The notes beneath the pieces were generated by a model. That model was not told the DNA's origin. It did no database searches and worked only from the letters and a program-made list of their open reading frames with translations. This document shows, piece by piece, positions 1 through 11,251 of a stretch of 64,000 bases of DNA; the stretch's first letter is position 1; each line of letters begins with the position of its first letter. A program made the translations under genes and the position numbers. Source of the DNA: Schistosoma mansoni (Eukaryota > Platyhelminthes > Trematoda > Strigeidida > Schistosomatidae); NCBI RefSeq assembly GCF_000237925.1, contig NC_031497.1:5511295-5575294 (forward strand), given 5' to 3'.

Positions 1-2153
1 AAAGGTTTAAGAAAAACTGAGTTTATACAAATTATCAAATTTGAAACATGCTTAAGAAGACAGGTTATTTACTAGGTCAACTCTAACAGCCTGTTCGTCA
101 CAAAGTAAATTTGCTAAGTAAGGTATTACAGAACTTTTATAGACTTGCTTGCGTGTATGGATTTTAATGTATTTACGTCTCGTTCTACCAGAAGATATAC
201 AAGGAGAAAGATATGAATGAAGCGGATGGTTAGTATCTGATAAGATAACACCTGCCAAGAGTTTGCAAGACTTAAGATGTCTATCCCCAAGCATATTAAT
301 AATGACTTCAAAAGATTCACCACATACCTTGCAAACCGCCTTCAGCACTCTACGCAAAACAGGAAAGTCTTTTCTCAAAAGCCCGGGAAAGAATAATGGA
401 GAACAATATAGAATAATAGGTAACATGCAGGAATTTACAAATTGTATGAGTAAATGGCGAGTAATCCCAAAAGCATACAACCTCTTTATGTAGTATGTCA
501 AACGGTAAACGTTTTTCGATAACAGTAAAACATGAGAAGACCAAGAAAGATCAGAGGAAAAAGTAACACCAAGATATTTGACCTTCGACACTGTGTTTAT
601 TAAGGAGTCTCCAATGGCACAAGCATTATGTGATCCCAAAATAGAGTGTAGGTTCTGTCCGTGTCTCAAGCTAAAATTAACAGCTTGACATTTAGATGGA
701 TTGAGTAAGAGACCATTACCAACAGACCACCTTTCAATACGAGATAAAAACTCATTCATTTCTATGGGATGTAAGGAGGTAGAAATCGGCATACATACAG
801 TGTGGTCGTCCGCATATTTTACAAAAGTGTTTTCTGTGGAAGATAGCAGATCATGCAGAAAAACAGAGAAGAGCAAAGGTGAAAGAACAGCACACCTACA
901 TTAGACAGTAGAGATGTTGAACACTTTCCTTCAAATACGGTGTACTGTTCTCTTCCAGAAAGGTAGGAACATAGCCAATTGGTTATCCAGCTGTCAGTGT
1001 CGACGCTGATCAGCTTGTTAAGTAAGAGGTGTCTTGGAATAGAATCAAAAGCAGAAGTAAAGTACAGGAAAGCGCATCTAACATACTTCTTACCCTTTTC
1101 CAACCCGAACACTATATTGTGATGCAGAACAGCAACGGCATCTAATGTGCTTCTTTTGCATTTGTAAGCAAACTGACGTGGATCACAGTGCTCTTTTATT
1201 GCAGGTTGAAGTGGTTGTATCAGTAATTTTTCCATTATTTTAAGGAAAGGTGAAGTTATTGCAATGGGTCTAAGTTTTGCATTTTTATCACCAGAAGCTT
1301 TCTTTGGTATAGGGATTACCTTTATCTTTCTCCACATTTTCGGTAAGACATTAGTTGAGAAGGATCTGTTAAAGATATTCGTTAATGGATAACATAAAAC
1401 ATCAGCACATTTTTTAAAAAGGAGGTTTGGGATACCATCAAGTCCTAAACATTGGGATGAATTAAGTGACTGGAGACATTTTCGGACATCATTTTTAGTG
1501 AAACTGGAAACACAATTATTCTTCAAACCCTTGGATATAGGGAGCATGATGTCAGATGACTGACGTATAAAGGACTTATTTAAGTCACAAGCATTCAGCT
1601 GGTTATCGCTCCTAGTCTTCCTGTTCCCTGTAATTTCTTTAAAGAGTTTCCACATACTTGGAGAGCTTTTACAAGATAGGAGTTTTTGAGTAAACACAGA
1701 GTTGAGACGTCTAATCTCTTGGTTTATTTGACCATTTAACTTACGAACTTCAGTAGTATTTTTCTCCTTGTACATCCTTTCTTTTACCCTCCGTAGTCGT
1801 TTTAGTTGTGGAGATGTAAGTTGATCAAAACTTAAAAAGAAGGTTTCGATAGGACAGCAAATATCAAAACGGAACTTAAGATAACAGGTGATAACATCAG
1901 TTGTGTTTTCTTTTGAGTCATCTGTAAATAATTCCCAGTTGGTCGTACGAAACATGTTTTTTAGATTTTGTAAATTTTCTTCTGAGTTAGAATTAAGCAG
2001 CTCTGGAATCGACATTTGATTGATGTTCATTCTCTTTAATGCATATTGCCAACCACCATGATATCTCTTATTGTACTTGTTTGTGATTTTTGCAGCGAAA
2101 GGACGTAAGCTTTTCATAAACGCGCCTGTATAGGTTATGCGATTAATAGACAT
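1..2153 (-). mobile_element. CR1-type non-LTR retrotransposon (LINE), 5'-truncated and frameshifted
   Basis: Reading the minus strand from 2,153 downward gives a reverse transcriptase of the CR1/jockey group. Recognisable blocks are GLDGIPNLLFKKCADVL, LRPIAITSPFLKIMEKLL, the palm motif YFTSAFDSIPRHLLLNKLIS and, in a second frame from about 876, the catalytic box VKYADDHT. The two frames overlap at about 819-876. The break falls just before YADD, where the usual PQG of the 'GVPQGxVLSPLLF' block is missing, so a small deletion that shifts the frame is likely. The C-terminal part ends in RRKYIKIHTRKQVYKSSVI and a stop at 52-54; the 3' UTR runs off the window edge. No endonuclease domain is visible upstream of 2,153. 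SR1 of S. mansoni is a CR1-type element; direct identity with it is inferred, not tested. Non-functional copy. Confidence 0.85.
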
Positions 2154-5100
2154 AATGATAAGTTAAAACAAAATTAAAAAACCCAGATAACTTGTTGAAA
2201 TATTTAGATGGCAGAAACAGGTAGCCCAGGTATTCAAGCAGGCCGCCTTGTACTTCTACGTCTACCTCTTTTAATATATATGTACACATTTGAAAAACAA
2301 AGGAATTTAACATAAAGCACAGTATCGATGACCTGATGAAGACTAGTTTATGGTTGTAATAAGATTTAATTTTGTAAAATTAGATTAGCTGAATATTTAT
2401 CAGTGTATAGCACATTCATTATGTACTATATGACTTCTTAATTTACCTGTATAGTATGATTCCTGATAACCACATTGAAGCAAGATTTTTCTAATGTAGT
2501 GCAAGTAAGCACAGTTTGGGGCAATCAGTTTTCCGTAAGAAAACTATTCGTTAGCCGATCACCTTAAAATGAATTTAATTTTACCTGCCTACAAAATGGT
2601 ACTGATATCCAAGGAAAAATTATTAATTTGAACCGATGAAAAGTCTTTATCAGTATATGGTTCTGGAGACTGTTGCACTCTATTGGAATCACGAATAGAT
2701 TTAAGTTACACAACCAATGAGGAAGTTACTCACCGAAAACAAGGGAAGATTGTCGGTAAATATCGTGGGTTGATCGAAGTTAAACTTGTGCACCATTGCA
2801 TATCGCATCAATAGTCTAGAGGTTAGAGCGTTGGCTTGCGAGACTAAAGGCACTTTTCAATGCAGTGTAAACATTTGAAACAGACAATAAACTATTCTGA
2901 GTGGATTTTTTTCTTACTGAACAACAACACATGAACTTGTACTTACGTTTTGATTATTTCTTTGTTGTATAGTTGCTGTATTGACAGATAAACAACTCAT
3001 ATTGCACTTCAGTTTATTTATCATAAATTTAAATCAGTTGAATATATTTGACATTCATCAGTTTGGTGTACATGAAATCTTTATGAAGGGTATGCCCCTG
3101 TGGGATTCCGACCAGCATCAACAGACCTCACGATTTGAGATGTCATCACTGAGCTATTTAGGTCATAACTGACCTCCTGCAAGACTGACATATTTGCAAT
3201 TGATTGATTTTTTGTGTAGTGAATAATGCCATATTTGTTTAATCCTTCTGTACCAATCAAATTCTATCAATCAATTTCAAGTTTACTGTGACTTTATTAA
3301 AGTAACACCTTGCTAACGAATAATAACGAGCTTGATACCTAGGTAAAGAGCTAGCTGCTAGGTGCCTAAAACTACTTAACATCTGAATCGAGTGAATGCG
3401 ATATTAACTACCGAGACAAGTGACCACATTGGAACTTTATTGATAGGATGCAATTAGCACTAAAGACTACACAAACACGAGATGGGTCGCTATTCAGAAA
3501 TCAATCAATTGTAAAGTATTAAATCTGGAACTAATAACAACTATTCTCATAGTATTATGATCATCATTCTGTAGCATACATAAATATATTTTGAAAGTAG
3601 TTTTCATTTAAAAGCAGAAACAAATTAGAAAACCACTAAAAATATCGAGAACACTAGACAACTGTTGAATGATAACCTTGAAAATAAACCTTCAGTTGAT
3701 TATAAAACAAATAAAGTCGTTTATTTGTTGCAACATGGATGAATGTGAACACAAAGTAAAGTGTAAAAGTAGTCAAAAATTTGATAAACATGACAGTTAT
3801 CAATCAGACAGTTATTTTAAATTTGATTCATGATTAAACCCTTTCAAATATTAATAGCTTGCGTTTATCTACTGTTTTAAATGAAGTATCGCTAGACATT
3901 GGGTCAGCAACTATTAAATCCTACAATCAGTAGTTTGAGTGAGTTTAGTTGATTTACGTATCAGGGTTATAACGCTGCTGAGGAATAAATAATAATCGAT
4001 GAACATAATATTCATTGGAAAAAAGAACATCATATGTCCGTGTCGCAATTCCCATGACGTGAAGTTCGAACACCAAGACTGGTACAAGTGAAGATTAATT
4101 AACTCCAAAACACAACGATGACCCTAGTCAAAAATACACTGACAATATATATTGATTGTACACCCAGTATGATTATCAATTAGAATAAAATCACGTATAT
4201 GAAAAATACCCAGAGTTATAATTAAATCACATGCTGCACGTCATGCTGAGCATAATACATGTTAACTTAATACAAGAGTATTGTATCTTCAACAAACACA
4301 TAACACTCAAATAAATTAATGTTTTAACGAATGAAATATCCCACTGGAATACAAAACAAATATTACTTTGAGTAATCAACATACTGAATTTTTAAAATAA
4401 AAGGTAGTTATGTTGACCAGAAATCCCAACGAATTAAAATTTGATTTTACCTTTTTATCCCGTCATATCAGACCAGTCCTGAACCTTTGAACAATACTTT
4501 GAGTTAATAGTGTCTGATTTTGACAGCTCTATTTGTATTTAATCACCAGATGAAAAGTTTTTCTGTTTTTCAAAAGACACGCATACTGCAGAGAAGTTAG
4601 ATCTTAATAAATTATGGTCAAGAACGCATTGTTTTTAATGATAAAAGACATGGTTAGCTTGCTATTATTTGATCATGTGTTCTCAAAATATTACTGACGT
4701 ACAGTGAAACCAGAGACTGAACAGGGTTCGAATTCAGTTGAAAGATGAGTAAGCTAACCACTAATTCATTAATTCGTACGAACCAATTAATTTTCAATTC
4801 AGGAGAACAAAATTTAAAAACTGTGACATATCAATTACTGAGATTAATTAAGTCCAATTAACATTTCGGAAGACATAAAATGTCATAACTGTCGTCAGAT
4901 TGAGAACTTTTACTTTTAAGTCTACATAATTGTTAAATTCTATTGTAATCAAACTGTTCATCTGAATGGATGTACAAATATATTCGAGAAACGGTCCATT
5001 TCATGTGGAAAAAAGCTAGTCAAAAATCTAGTTTACTCTATTAACAAATAATACCTTATGCATTATAAATTTAGTTGTGACCTATTTTTCACAATTTCTT

Positions 5101-5212
5101 CTTGTCTATTTTTTCATCTAACCCCAACCGAGAATTACACTGACAACAAATTCTAACTAGATTCACCAAAAGACTTTTACATTTAAAATTTTTTTGACCT
5201 CAATTATTTAAC
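2154..5212. other. No gene seen; one short tRNA-like repeat scrap
   Basis: AT-rich sequence with stops in all frames and no credible exon. The only recognisable piece is at about 2,811-2,850 (plus), where 'agtctagaggttagagcg' and the following bases resemble the tRNA-like head of the family B retroposon at 5,225. Confidence 0.5.
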
Positions 5213-5224
5213 ACATGAATAATT

Positions 5225-5628
5225 AATATCAGAAGGGGTTTTGTGGATATTATAGTAACATATGCTTACTAGTGACTGGCTTCAAGATGTATTTCCTGGA
5301 GTTCTAGTGAGAAGCAGTGACCAGTGGAGTTCAATCAGGTCTGTTGTGAGATAGTAACTCACTGAAGACATTGGTGGATGTGTCACTCACTTTCGTGGAA
5401 CGGTTGAAGTTAGACATTAACACTGTTGGATGCCGGCCAGCTCAGTGGTCTAGAGGTTAAGCGCTGGTGTGCGAAACTGATAGGTCCAGTGCTCGGATCT
5501 CGCGGGTGCGGGATCGTGGATGTGCACTGCTGAGGAGTCCCACAATAGGACGAAATGGCCGTCCAATGCTCCCAGGTTTTCCATGGTGGTCTAGCTTCAA
5601 TTGATTCATGATCTCAACTATTAAAATG
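5225..5628 (+). mobile_element. Family B ribozyme retroposon, full-length-looking copy with target duplication
   Basis: A 404 bp insertion flanked by the direct repeat acatgaataatt (5,213-5,224 and 5,629-5,640), a 12 bp target duplication. In order: a 5' block starting atcagaaggggttttgtgg; about 180 bp of unique sequence; a tRNA-like head at about 5,432-5,510 with a box-A-like agctcagtgg and a degenerate box B; a hammerhead ribozyme (5,524-5,569); and a short 3' end. The layout (Pol III-like head, hammerhead, target duplication) fits the schistosome Sm-alpha type of SINE-like element. It codes for nothing. Confidence 0.85.
5524..5569 (+). ncRNA. Hammerhead ribozyme (family B)
   Basis: Core CTGAGGA at 5,530-5,536, stem II GTCC...GGAC, then GAAA at 5,552-5,555, a very short stem III and the cleavage triplet GTC at 5,561-5,563. 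Stem I pairs GCACTG with CAATGC with one mismatch. All invariant core positions are present. Confidence 0.8.
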
Positions 5629-5640
5629 ACATGAATAATT

Positions 5641-6240
5641 CTTAGATTTTCTATCATGGTTTTTTAAATCAGTCTTACAATAAACGTTCATAATCACATA
5701 CATAACTATGATGAACACCTATTTGAAAACCAGGTTAAGATGAATAATGTCCACCTATTTGTTGTTGAAACTCAAGATTGAGTAAGACTGTGGTGTGTGC
5801 TGCTGGTGTTGACAAATATAAGTAGTATGTATCGCCAATCGAAAGTGGAATGCCTGGAGGCAGAAGGTCAAAGCGTAATGAATGCTATTTTACATGTAAT
5901 CAATGACATTAATAGTAAAATTCTTAAGTATTAATAGTAAATGTAAAGTTTAAACTATAACCTTGCTAATTTGTAAACGCTCAGTCTTTATATCTAATAA
6001 CTTATTATTGGTAAGATTGCTATTATTTTATATTTAGTGAGACGAAGTAACTTTATGCTAGAAATTTAATGGTTTACTTACTGACTGAATTACTATTGGT
6101 TTTTGGTATCCACTAATTGGTGATTTATTATTATCAATGTTATACGTAGCCTAATCTTTACTGATTTTTATTGATGATTATAGATTATATGAAGTGAACT
6201 TATTCGGAAAACTACGAAAAATCAAGAAGAAGTAGATAGC
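5641..6240. other. No gene; part of a dispersed repeat
   Basis: No coding signal. About 5,785-5,870 (tgtggtgtgtgctgctggtg... to ...ggcagaagg) matches 16,270-16,350 with roughly one difference in eight, so it is a piece of a dispersed repeat of unknown class. Confidence 0.5.
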
Positions 6241-6530
6241 TGTTTCCTCTTATAGTAAGACTCCTGAGCCGTGTATATCCACGATCCCACTGAGGATTAA
6301 ATATAAGATCTTCAGAACTTGTAACAAGCTTCTCATCGTTACACCACTGAGTTATCACCTAATGCTTAATGTGTCCAGCTTCAATCAATTCGAAACACTG
6401 CTCAAACATAATCAATATTGTTGGTAGGTAGCTGCCTTAAACCCGACATAGTTGAACTCCAGTAGTCATGGTTTCTCATCAGAACTCAAGGAACTGCCTT
6501 TCTAAGCTAGTCACTAGTTATTATTAGTAT
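6241..6530 (-). mobile_element. Family B retroposon, old diverged copy
   Basis: On the minus strand the order matches the copy at 5,225: ctagtgactagctt near 6,520, a middle block with gttcaactatgtcggg, a degraded tRNA-like head, then gggatcgtggatatacacgg followed by a decayed hammerhead (ctcaggagtct...). The ribozyme core has lost essential bases. Many substitutions indicate an old insertion. Confidence 0.65.
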
Positions 6531-7920
6531 GAAGTGCTTTTGAATCATGTGACAATGGAGCCACAATTCTAAATGACTCAACATCACAGCACACTAGAGT
6601 TTAGAGCCATCTGTCCACTGTCTCTAACCACGAAACGCCAAAGATTGTCAAGAAAGTGAAGTTACAAGGAAGGGGAAACACTGAAAAGAACAAGAACAGA
6701 TTTGTGATCATCTAATTGAGAAAGTTATACTTTACGTAATGCGATCTACTTGTATCCTCAATATAGTTTATATTAGATGATTATCATACTCAAACAATAG
6801 TGTAACACTGAGTTTATTCATCATAATGGTCAATAACAAGTGTTTTCAGGATATGTAATAAAATCAGAAGTTATGCTTACATTAGTTCGTTAACCTGAAA
6901 TGTTGAAACTATATCATATATTTGGTACTTTAATGGTCAAAAAACTAATGTCAATATGCAACACTTAAGATTTGTAAATATTGATTCCTTTATTGTATAG
7001 CTTGACAAGTGGTAGATATTTAGCATCCTAAACACAATTATTTCATCTCAGATACTAAATGAACTGATATGTGAATTTAGCTATTTAGACTCTCTTACAT
7101 AACATCTAAAAAGGAACTATCATCAATAGCTTAATAATATATACAGATATAGTAGATTTTCAATTATTCTTCACTGACCACTTACGATAACATACTGTAA
7201 TGAACAAAACACTGGTGGGGACAATCGAATGTCTTTAAACACAAATTACAGACTATTTCACTAAATTCTGATAACCATACAGTAAACAGTCAATTTGCAA
7301 AATAATAATCAATTGTCTCAGTCTTCACTGTTCCTTTTGTAAATATCAGTTCATCTTCTCTAATTTCATTGTTCATGCATTTTCCTACCAATTTCGCTTC
7401 ATTTCAGTTCTTTCCTTATCGGTCTTCTGTCAAAATACATTCTATGTCTGGCCATCGCCATATACTACTTATATGGATATAAGTAGACCACACTACAATA
7501 CCACCTAGTTATATATAAAAAAACTATCTTAAATTTTTTAAAAGTATGTGTAATGATTCCGTGATAAATACCATTTGTAGCACATAAAAATCATTAGAAG
7601 CTAACAAACTTTATATGATTATAGTTACTAAAGAGTCACATACATAAAATAGAATATTGTGGAATTTTTTTATTCGTCAAACTCCACCACCGACTTAAAA
7701 TGGAATAGAATGACGTTAGAAACAATGATTCTCAATAAATAAGTAGTATTTTTACTAATTTTAGTATTGTGAAAGTATTTTCTACAAAACAGAAGGAAGT
7801 TAATACATTCGTTTCAATGTTATCATATTATTCTTATTAAATATTTGAAAGTCAATAAAATGTGACTTCGTTCTGAGTAGTGAAAACATTGAGTAAATAT
7901 GTTGAGCTTGAATGAAAAAC
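6531..7920. other. No gene or named repeat seen
   Basis: AT-rich sequence with short open frames only; nothing resembles an exon or a mobile element. Confidence 0.4.
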
Positions 7921-7934
7921 ACACTTTATCGTTT

Positions 7935-8152
7935 CACTTAGCATTGATTGTTTGAATCTTCCCATTGATATTTAGGACTGCAACTGGTCAGTCTCTATCA
8001 GGACTCAGTAGCTGAGTGAACAACGCGACTGGGTTCGAGTCCTAGAGTGAACAACAACTCTGAGATCCAAGTACATCCAGCTGACCAGTCCCAAATAAGA
8101 CGAAACACGCGTCCTGGATTTCACTGCTAGTCACTATCCATTTTTGCTTACA
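7935..8152 (+). mobile_element. Family A ribozyme retroposon with 14 bp target duplication
   Basis: A 218 bp unit flanked by acactttatcgttt at 7,921-7,934 and 8,153-8,166, a perfect 14 bp target duplication. It starts with the family A 5' block (gattgtttgaatcttccc... to ...caactggtcagtctc, about 7,944-7,996), which directly abuts a tRNA-like head (ggactcagtagctgagtg... with box-B-like gggttcgagtcct), then the ribozyme region and the conserved end ctatccatttttgctta. The head is shortened by an internal deletion between its box-A and box-B parts. Confidence 0.85.
8075..8119 (+). ncRNA. Hammerhead ribozyme with damaged core (family A)
   Basis: Stem I ATCCAG/CTGGAT, GAAA and GTC are present, but the core reads CTGACCA instead of CTGANGA and stem II has a changed base (aataagac). 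The lost G lies in the catalytic core, so this copy is probably inactive. Confidence 0.7.
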
Positions 8153-8166
8153 ACACTTTATCGTTT

Positions 8167-9816
8167 GTTTTCTTCTTGTCATTAAAATGAAAGCCTGAAA
8201 GTACTGTTTTTTCTTATTACAGACTCATGCTTACGGAAGATATTAATGGAAAACAAGTTTATGATAATAACTTTTTGCAGAGTGAAAAGATTCTTCAAAA
8301 TATAAATGAAATTCATATCCTCACTAAAGAATAATTTGAAGATAGATTTCCGAAATTCTGGTAAGAATCCATAACTAATGAAGTAAACTGTGTTAGATAT
8401 GAGATAGTTATCATCAGTAGTATTGAATGATTAGTACATTATTGATTGAAGTTCGGGTAAAGCAGGTCAATAATTATATAACTATCTATTCATGATAATT
8501 TTTTTCAGAACTGAACAAATCATTCGTCTAAATAAAACTCTCATATTATATTTGTGTTTTATCCAGTACGTTAGGATGCTCTACATTGATGTATTCATAA
8601 CAGACAGATGTGTTTAACTTCAGATGTTTGAAATGAAATATCCAGTGAATATCACACGCTTACACGCAGCACTCAGCCACTAAATAGACGAGAGGTTACT
8701 AGAAAATCCTGGATTAGTCACATTTATGGAACACTGAAAAAGAGATGGATAACCTCACAACCTGATTACCAAATATGTATATATTGGAGCTAACCTACGT
8801 GTAATATACTTTTTAAAAAAATTTATGGACGTTATCTGTACGTGCTCATACTTTACTAGAAAAAGATTACAAGTTATTGCGATGTTAAATACTGGAAAAT
8901 GCAAACAGAAACACTTCAGTTCTAAGCATATGTTTGTCTTTATCTATTCTCTGAATAAATGAGAGACAAATATATTGAAAGTCAAGTACCTTATGTATAT
9001 ATGTTGAATGAACTGGTAAAATAGCTTAGCAACTGATTACGTTTGCCAGATACTGACTGTTAAAAGTGTTTGTAAAAAATGTTTTAGATATTCATGACTT
9101 AAACGAACACTGAAGAAATGATCTTTGCAATAATGTTCAGTCGGTGCTTAGAAATTTTACTGTAACGAAATCTATGTTAATGAATAAAGCCATTATTAAA
9201 ATCACAAAGAAAGTCATCATTACTTCAAGTGAAGGATGTTTTCATAAAATTGACTGAATATGTTTAGAAGAAGAGATAAAAGATTTGTCATCACTCACCA
9301 AGTTTTCAGTTCGAATATCATTCTTCCTTTGGTTAGACATGACATAAATATAACCTATAATGTTTTATGTTTCACGAAGATCAGTAACAACATTTACACC
9401 CAGGATTTTCATCAGTTGGGACTCATCACTTAAGTATACCATGAGTCATGGAGAAAAATTGTTACTATTTAAATATTTAAATTAAAGTATCGAGGCATTA
9501 TAATCGAACAAACACTTAACTATAGATCTGTTCTAGTATAGAATGACTTCTTATATACTTCAGACATTTATAATGGCACTAGAACGCTTATGTTTTATCG
9601 TTTTAATACTTTGTTTTCTAAACGAAAATACACCTAACAGTTAATATTAGGCATCAGGTATTTAAAATGTTCCCATAGCGGTCTAGTAGTCAAGTTAATG
9701 ATGGTTTTCAGTAACGACTAAACTTCATAGATTAATCTGTATGATATATATCTATATTGTATCAACTAACATAAGTTAAAAGTATAAACCTAAACTAGTG
9801 AATTTTTGCAACACGA
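8167..9816. other. No gene seen
   Basis: AT-rich sequence with no exon or clear repeat. A weak ribozyme-like echo near 9,400-9,430 is too short to call. Confidence 0.4.
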
Positions 9817-9828
9817 TATGAATAAACG

Positions 9829-9988
9829 ATGTGCTCTGGTGCGAGACTGGTAGGTTCCGGGTTCGAATCTCGCGAGTGCGGAATCGTGGATGCGCACTGC
9901 TGTGGAGTCCCATAATAGGACGAAACGGCCATCCAGTGCTTCCAGGTTTTCGATGATAGTCTAGCTTCAATTCACTCGTGATTTCATC
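9829..9988 (+). mobile_element. Family B retroposon, 5'-truncated copy
   Basis: Starts inside the tRNA-like head (gctctggtgcgagactgg, box B gggttcgaatctc), continues through the ribozyme to the 3' end ctagcttcaattcactcg. It is flanked by tatgaataaacg (9,817-9,828) and tatgaaaaaacg (9,989-10,000), a 12 bp duplication with one mismatch. Confidence 0.75.
9894..9939 (+). ncRNA. Hammerhead ribozyme, mutated (family B)
   Basis: Stem I GCACTG/CAGTGC and GAAA are intact. The core reads CTGTGGA where CTGANGA is required, and the cleavage triplet is ATC instead of GTC. Loss of the core A should abolish activity. Confidence 0.7.
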
Positions 9989-10320
9989 TATGAAAAAACG
10001 TAAAACATTTATGAAGGTGTAAAATATCCAGAATTATCGAATGTTATGGTGTGATCTTATAAATGACCTTGTCAATATTGTATCATTCAATGAGTATTAC
10101 ATAGATAAATTTCGATCATTTTATCTAATGAACCTTTAAAATGTGTACCTAGAATAGACTAAACAAAACAAAAACAATTTTATTTTAAATGAACTTTAAG
10201 TTCAGAGTATAATTGAAAATATAAGTGGTATCACTATATTTTAGTGTTTATAATTACTCTAATAATTATGAATTGATAAACGGGGAATAATAAATTAACT
10301 GAATTAAATATTTCACAACT

Positions 10321-10468
10321 AGTTGAGGTCGTGGATGCGCACCGCTGAAGAGTCCCACAATAGGACGAAACGGCCGTCTAGTGCTTCCAGGTTTACCATT
10401 GTAGTCTAGCTTCAATTGACTCATGCTTTCAACTATGAAAATACTAAATCTCCACAAAACCCCTTCTC
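10321..10468 (-). mobile_element. Family B retroposon fragment bounded by a 13 bp target duplication
   Basis: A 148 bp unit between atatttcacaact at 10,308-10,320 and 10,469-10,481. On the minus strand it begins with the family B 5' block (gagaaggggttttgtgg) and carries the ribozyme in antisense. Read on the plus strand it looks like ribozyme plus a 3' extension. Because the 5' block is an inverted copy of that extension, the orientation depends on which end was made last; minus is preferred because the block is at the 5' end in the two other complete copies. Confidence 0.65.
10339..10384 (+). ncRNA. Hammerhead ribozyme (family B)
   Basis: Core CTGAAGA at 10,345-10,351, stem II GTCC...GGAC, GAAA, and triplet GTC before the stem I strand TAGTGC. 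Stem I pairs GCACCG/TAGTGC, with one A-C mismatch and a terminal G-T wobble. Core intact. It is sense on the plus strand although the host unit is read on the minus strand. Confidence 0.7.
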
Positions 10469-10603
10469 ATATTTCACAACTGTTATTATATAGCAAAACT
10501 TTATTTTTCTTAACCTATTCACGCTACTTACAAATAGTTAGTAGATAGCTGGTTTGTTAAAAATTTTGATTTTAAACGACGAAATAATTTCTAGCGTATT
10601 CGG

Positions 10604-10675
<72 letters not shown>
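10604..10675. repeat. (ATA)n microsatellite, about 24 units
   Basis: Uninterrupted trinucleotide run of about 72 bp. Its right end forms part of the target duplication of the family A insertion that follows, so that element landed at the edge of the microsatellite. Confidence 0.95.
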
Positions 10676-10714
10676 GTTCATGGTAAGCAGAGATGGATAG
10701 TGGCTAGTAGTGGA

Positions 10715-10759
10715 ATCCAGAACGCGCGTTTCGTCCTATTTGGGACTCGTCAGCTGGAT
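10715..10759 (-). ncRNA. Hammerhead ribozyme (family A, sense arm)
   Basis: Minus strand: stem I ATCCAG/CTGGAT, core CTGACGA, stem II GTCCCAAATAGGAC, GAAA and triplet GTT. GTT obeys the NUH cleavage rule but is less favoured than GTC. Confidence 0.8.
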
Positions 10760-10971
10760 GTACCTGCATCTCACAGTTGATGTTCACTCTGGGCCTCCAA
10801 CCCAGTATCCTCGCTTCAAACGCCATCGCGTTATCCACTCGGTCACTGAGTCCTAATAGCCACTTGCTTGTGCGATGGGGTCAATGGCCGAGTGGATAAC
10901 ACGATGGCATTTGAAGCGAAAGGCACTGGGTTCGAGTCCCAGAGTGAACATCAACTCTGAGATGCAGCTAC

Positions 10972-11016
10972 ACCCAGCTGACGAGTCCCAAATAGGACGA
11001 AACGCGTGTCCTGGAT
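10972..11016 (+). ncRNA. Hammerhead ribozyme (family A, opposite arm of the fold-back)
   Basis: Plus strand: core CTGACGA at 10,978-10,984, stem II GTCCCAAATAGGAC, GAAA and triplet GTC at 11,008-11,010. Stem I is shortened to about CCAG/CTGG because the upstream strand reads ACCCAG. All core bases are present. Confidence 0.8.
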
Positions 11017-11251
11017 TCCACTGCTAGCCACTATCCATCTCTGCTTACCATGCTTGTGAATTAAGGCTATATCGAGGCAATACGCACAGTGTGCACATAT
11101 GCCAATTAGAGACTGACCAGTTGCAGTCCTAACACATCGATGGGAAGATTCAAACAAACAATACTGAATGAATAATAGTTCATGATCAAACATATGAATT
11201 GTGAATGCAGACGGTGTCACTGAATGAGCACTTTCGAGCAGATCTAAATAA

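Larger units (their letters stand above)
10683..11170 (-). mobile_element. Family A retroposon with fold-back ribozyme pair, single 488 bp insertion
   Basis: Flanked by a perfect 14 bp repeat aataatagttcatg at 10,669-10,682 and 11,171-11,184, so everything between entered as one unit. On the minus strand: 5' block (attcagtattgtttgtttg..., 11,170 down to about 11,060), an antisense module (antisense ribozyme, then antisense tRNA-like head), then a sense tRNA-like head (ggactcagtgaccgagtgg, cgatggcgtttgaagcg) and a sense ribozyme, ending ctatccatctctgctta. The modules form an inverted repeat of about 170 bp per arm. Heads have box-A-like tggccgagtgg and box-B-like gggttcgagtccc, closest to a leucine- or serine-type tRNA. 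Confidence 0.85.

Noticed and set aside
9395-9435. A possible ribozyme relic (catcagttgggactcatca).
   Set aside because: Too short, with no stem pairing or family flanks.
10869-10945. A possible true tRNA gene (box A and box B present).
   Set aside because: No acceptor-stem pairing is visible and the same sequence recurs with ribozyme and target duplications, so it is the head of a SINE-like element. The same applies at 5,432, 9,829 and 20,345.
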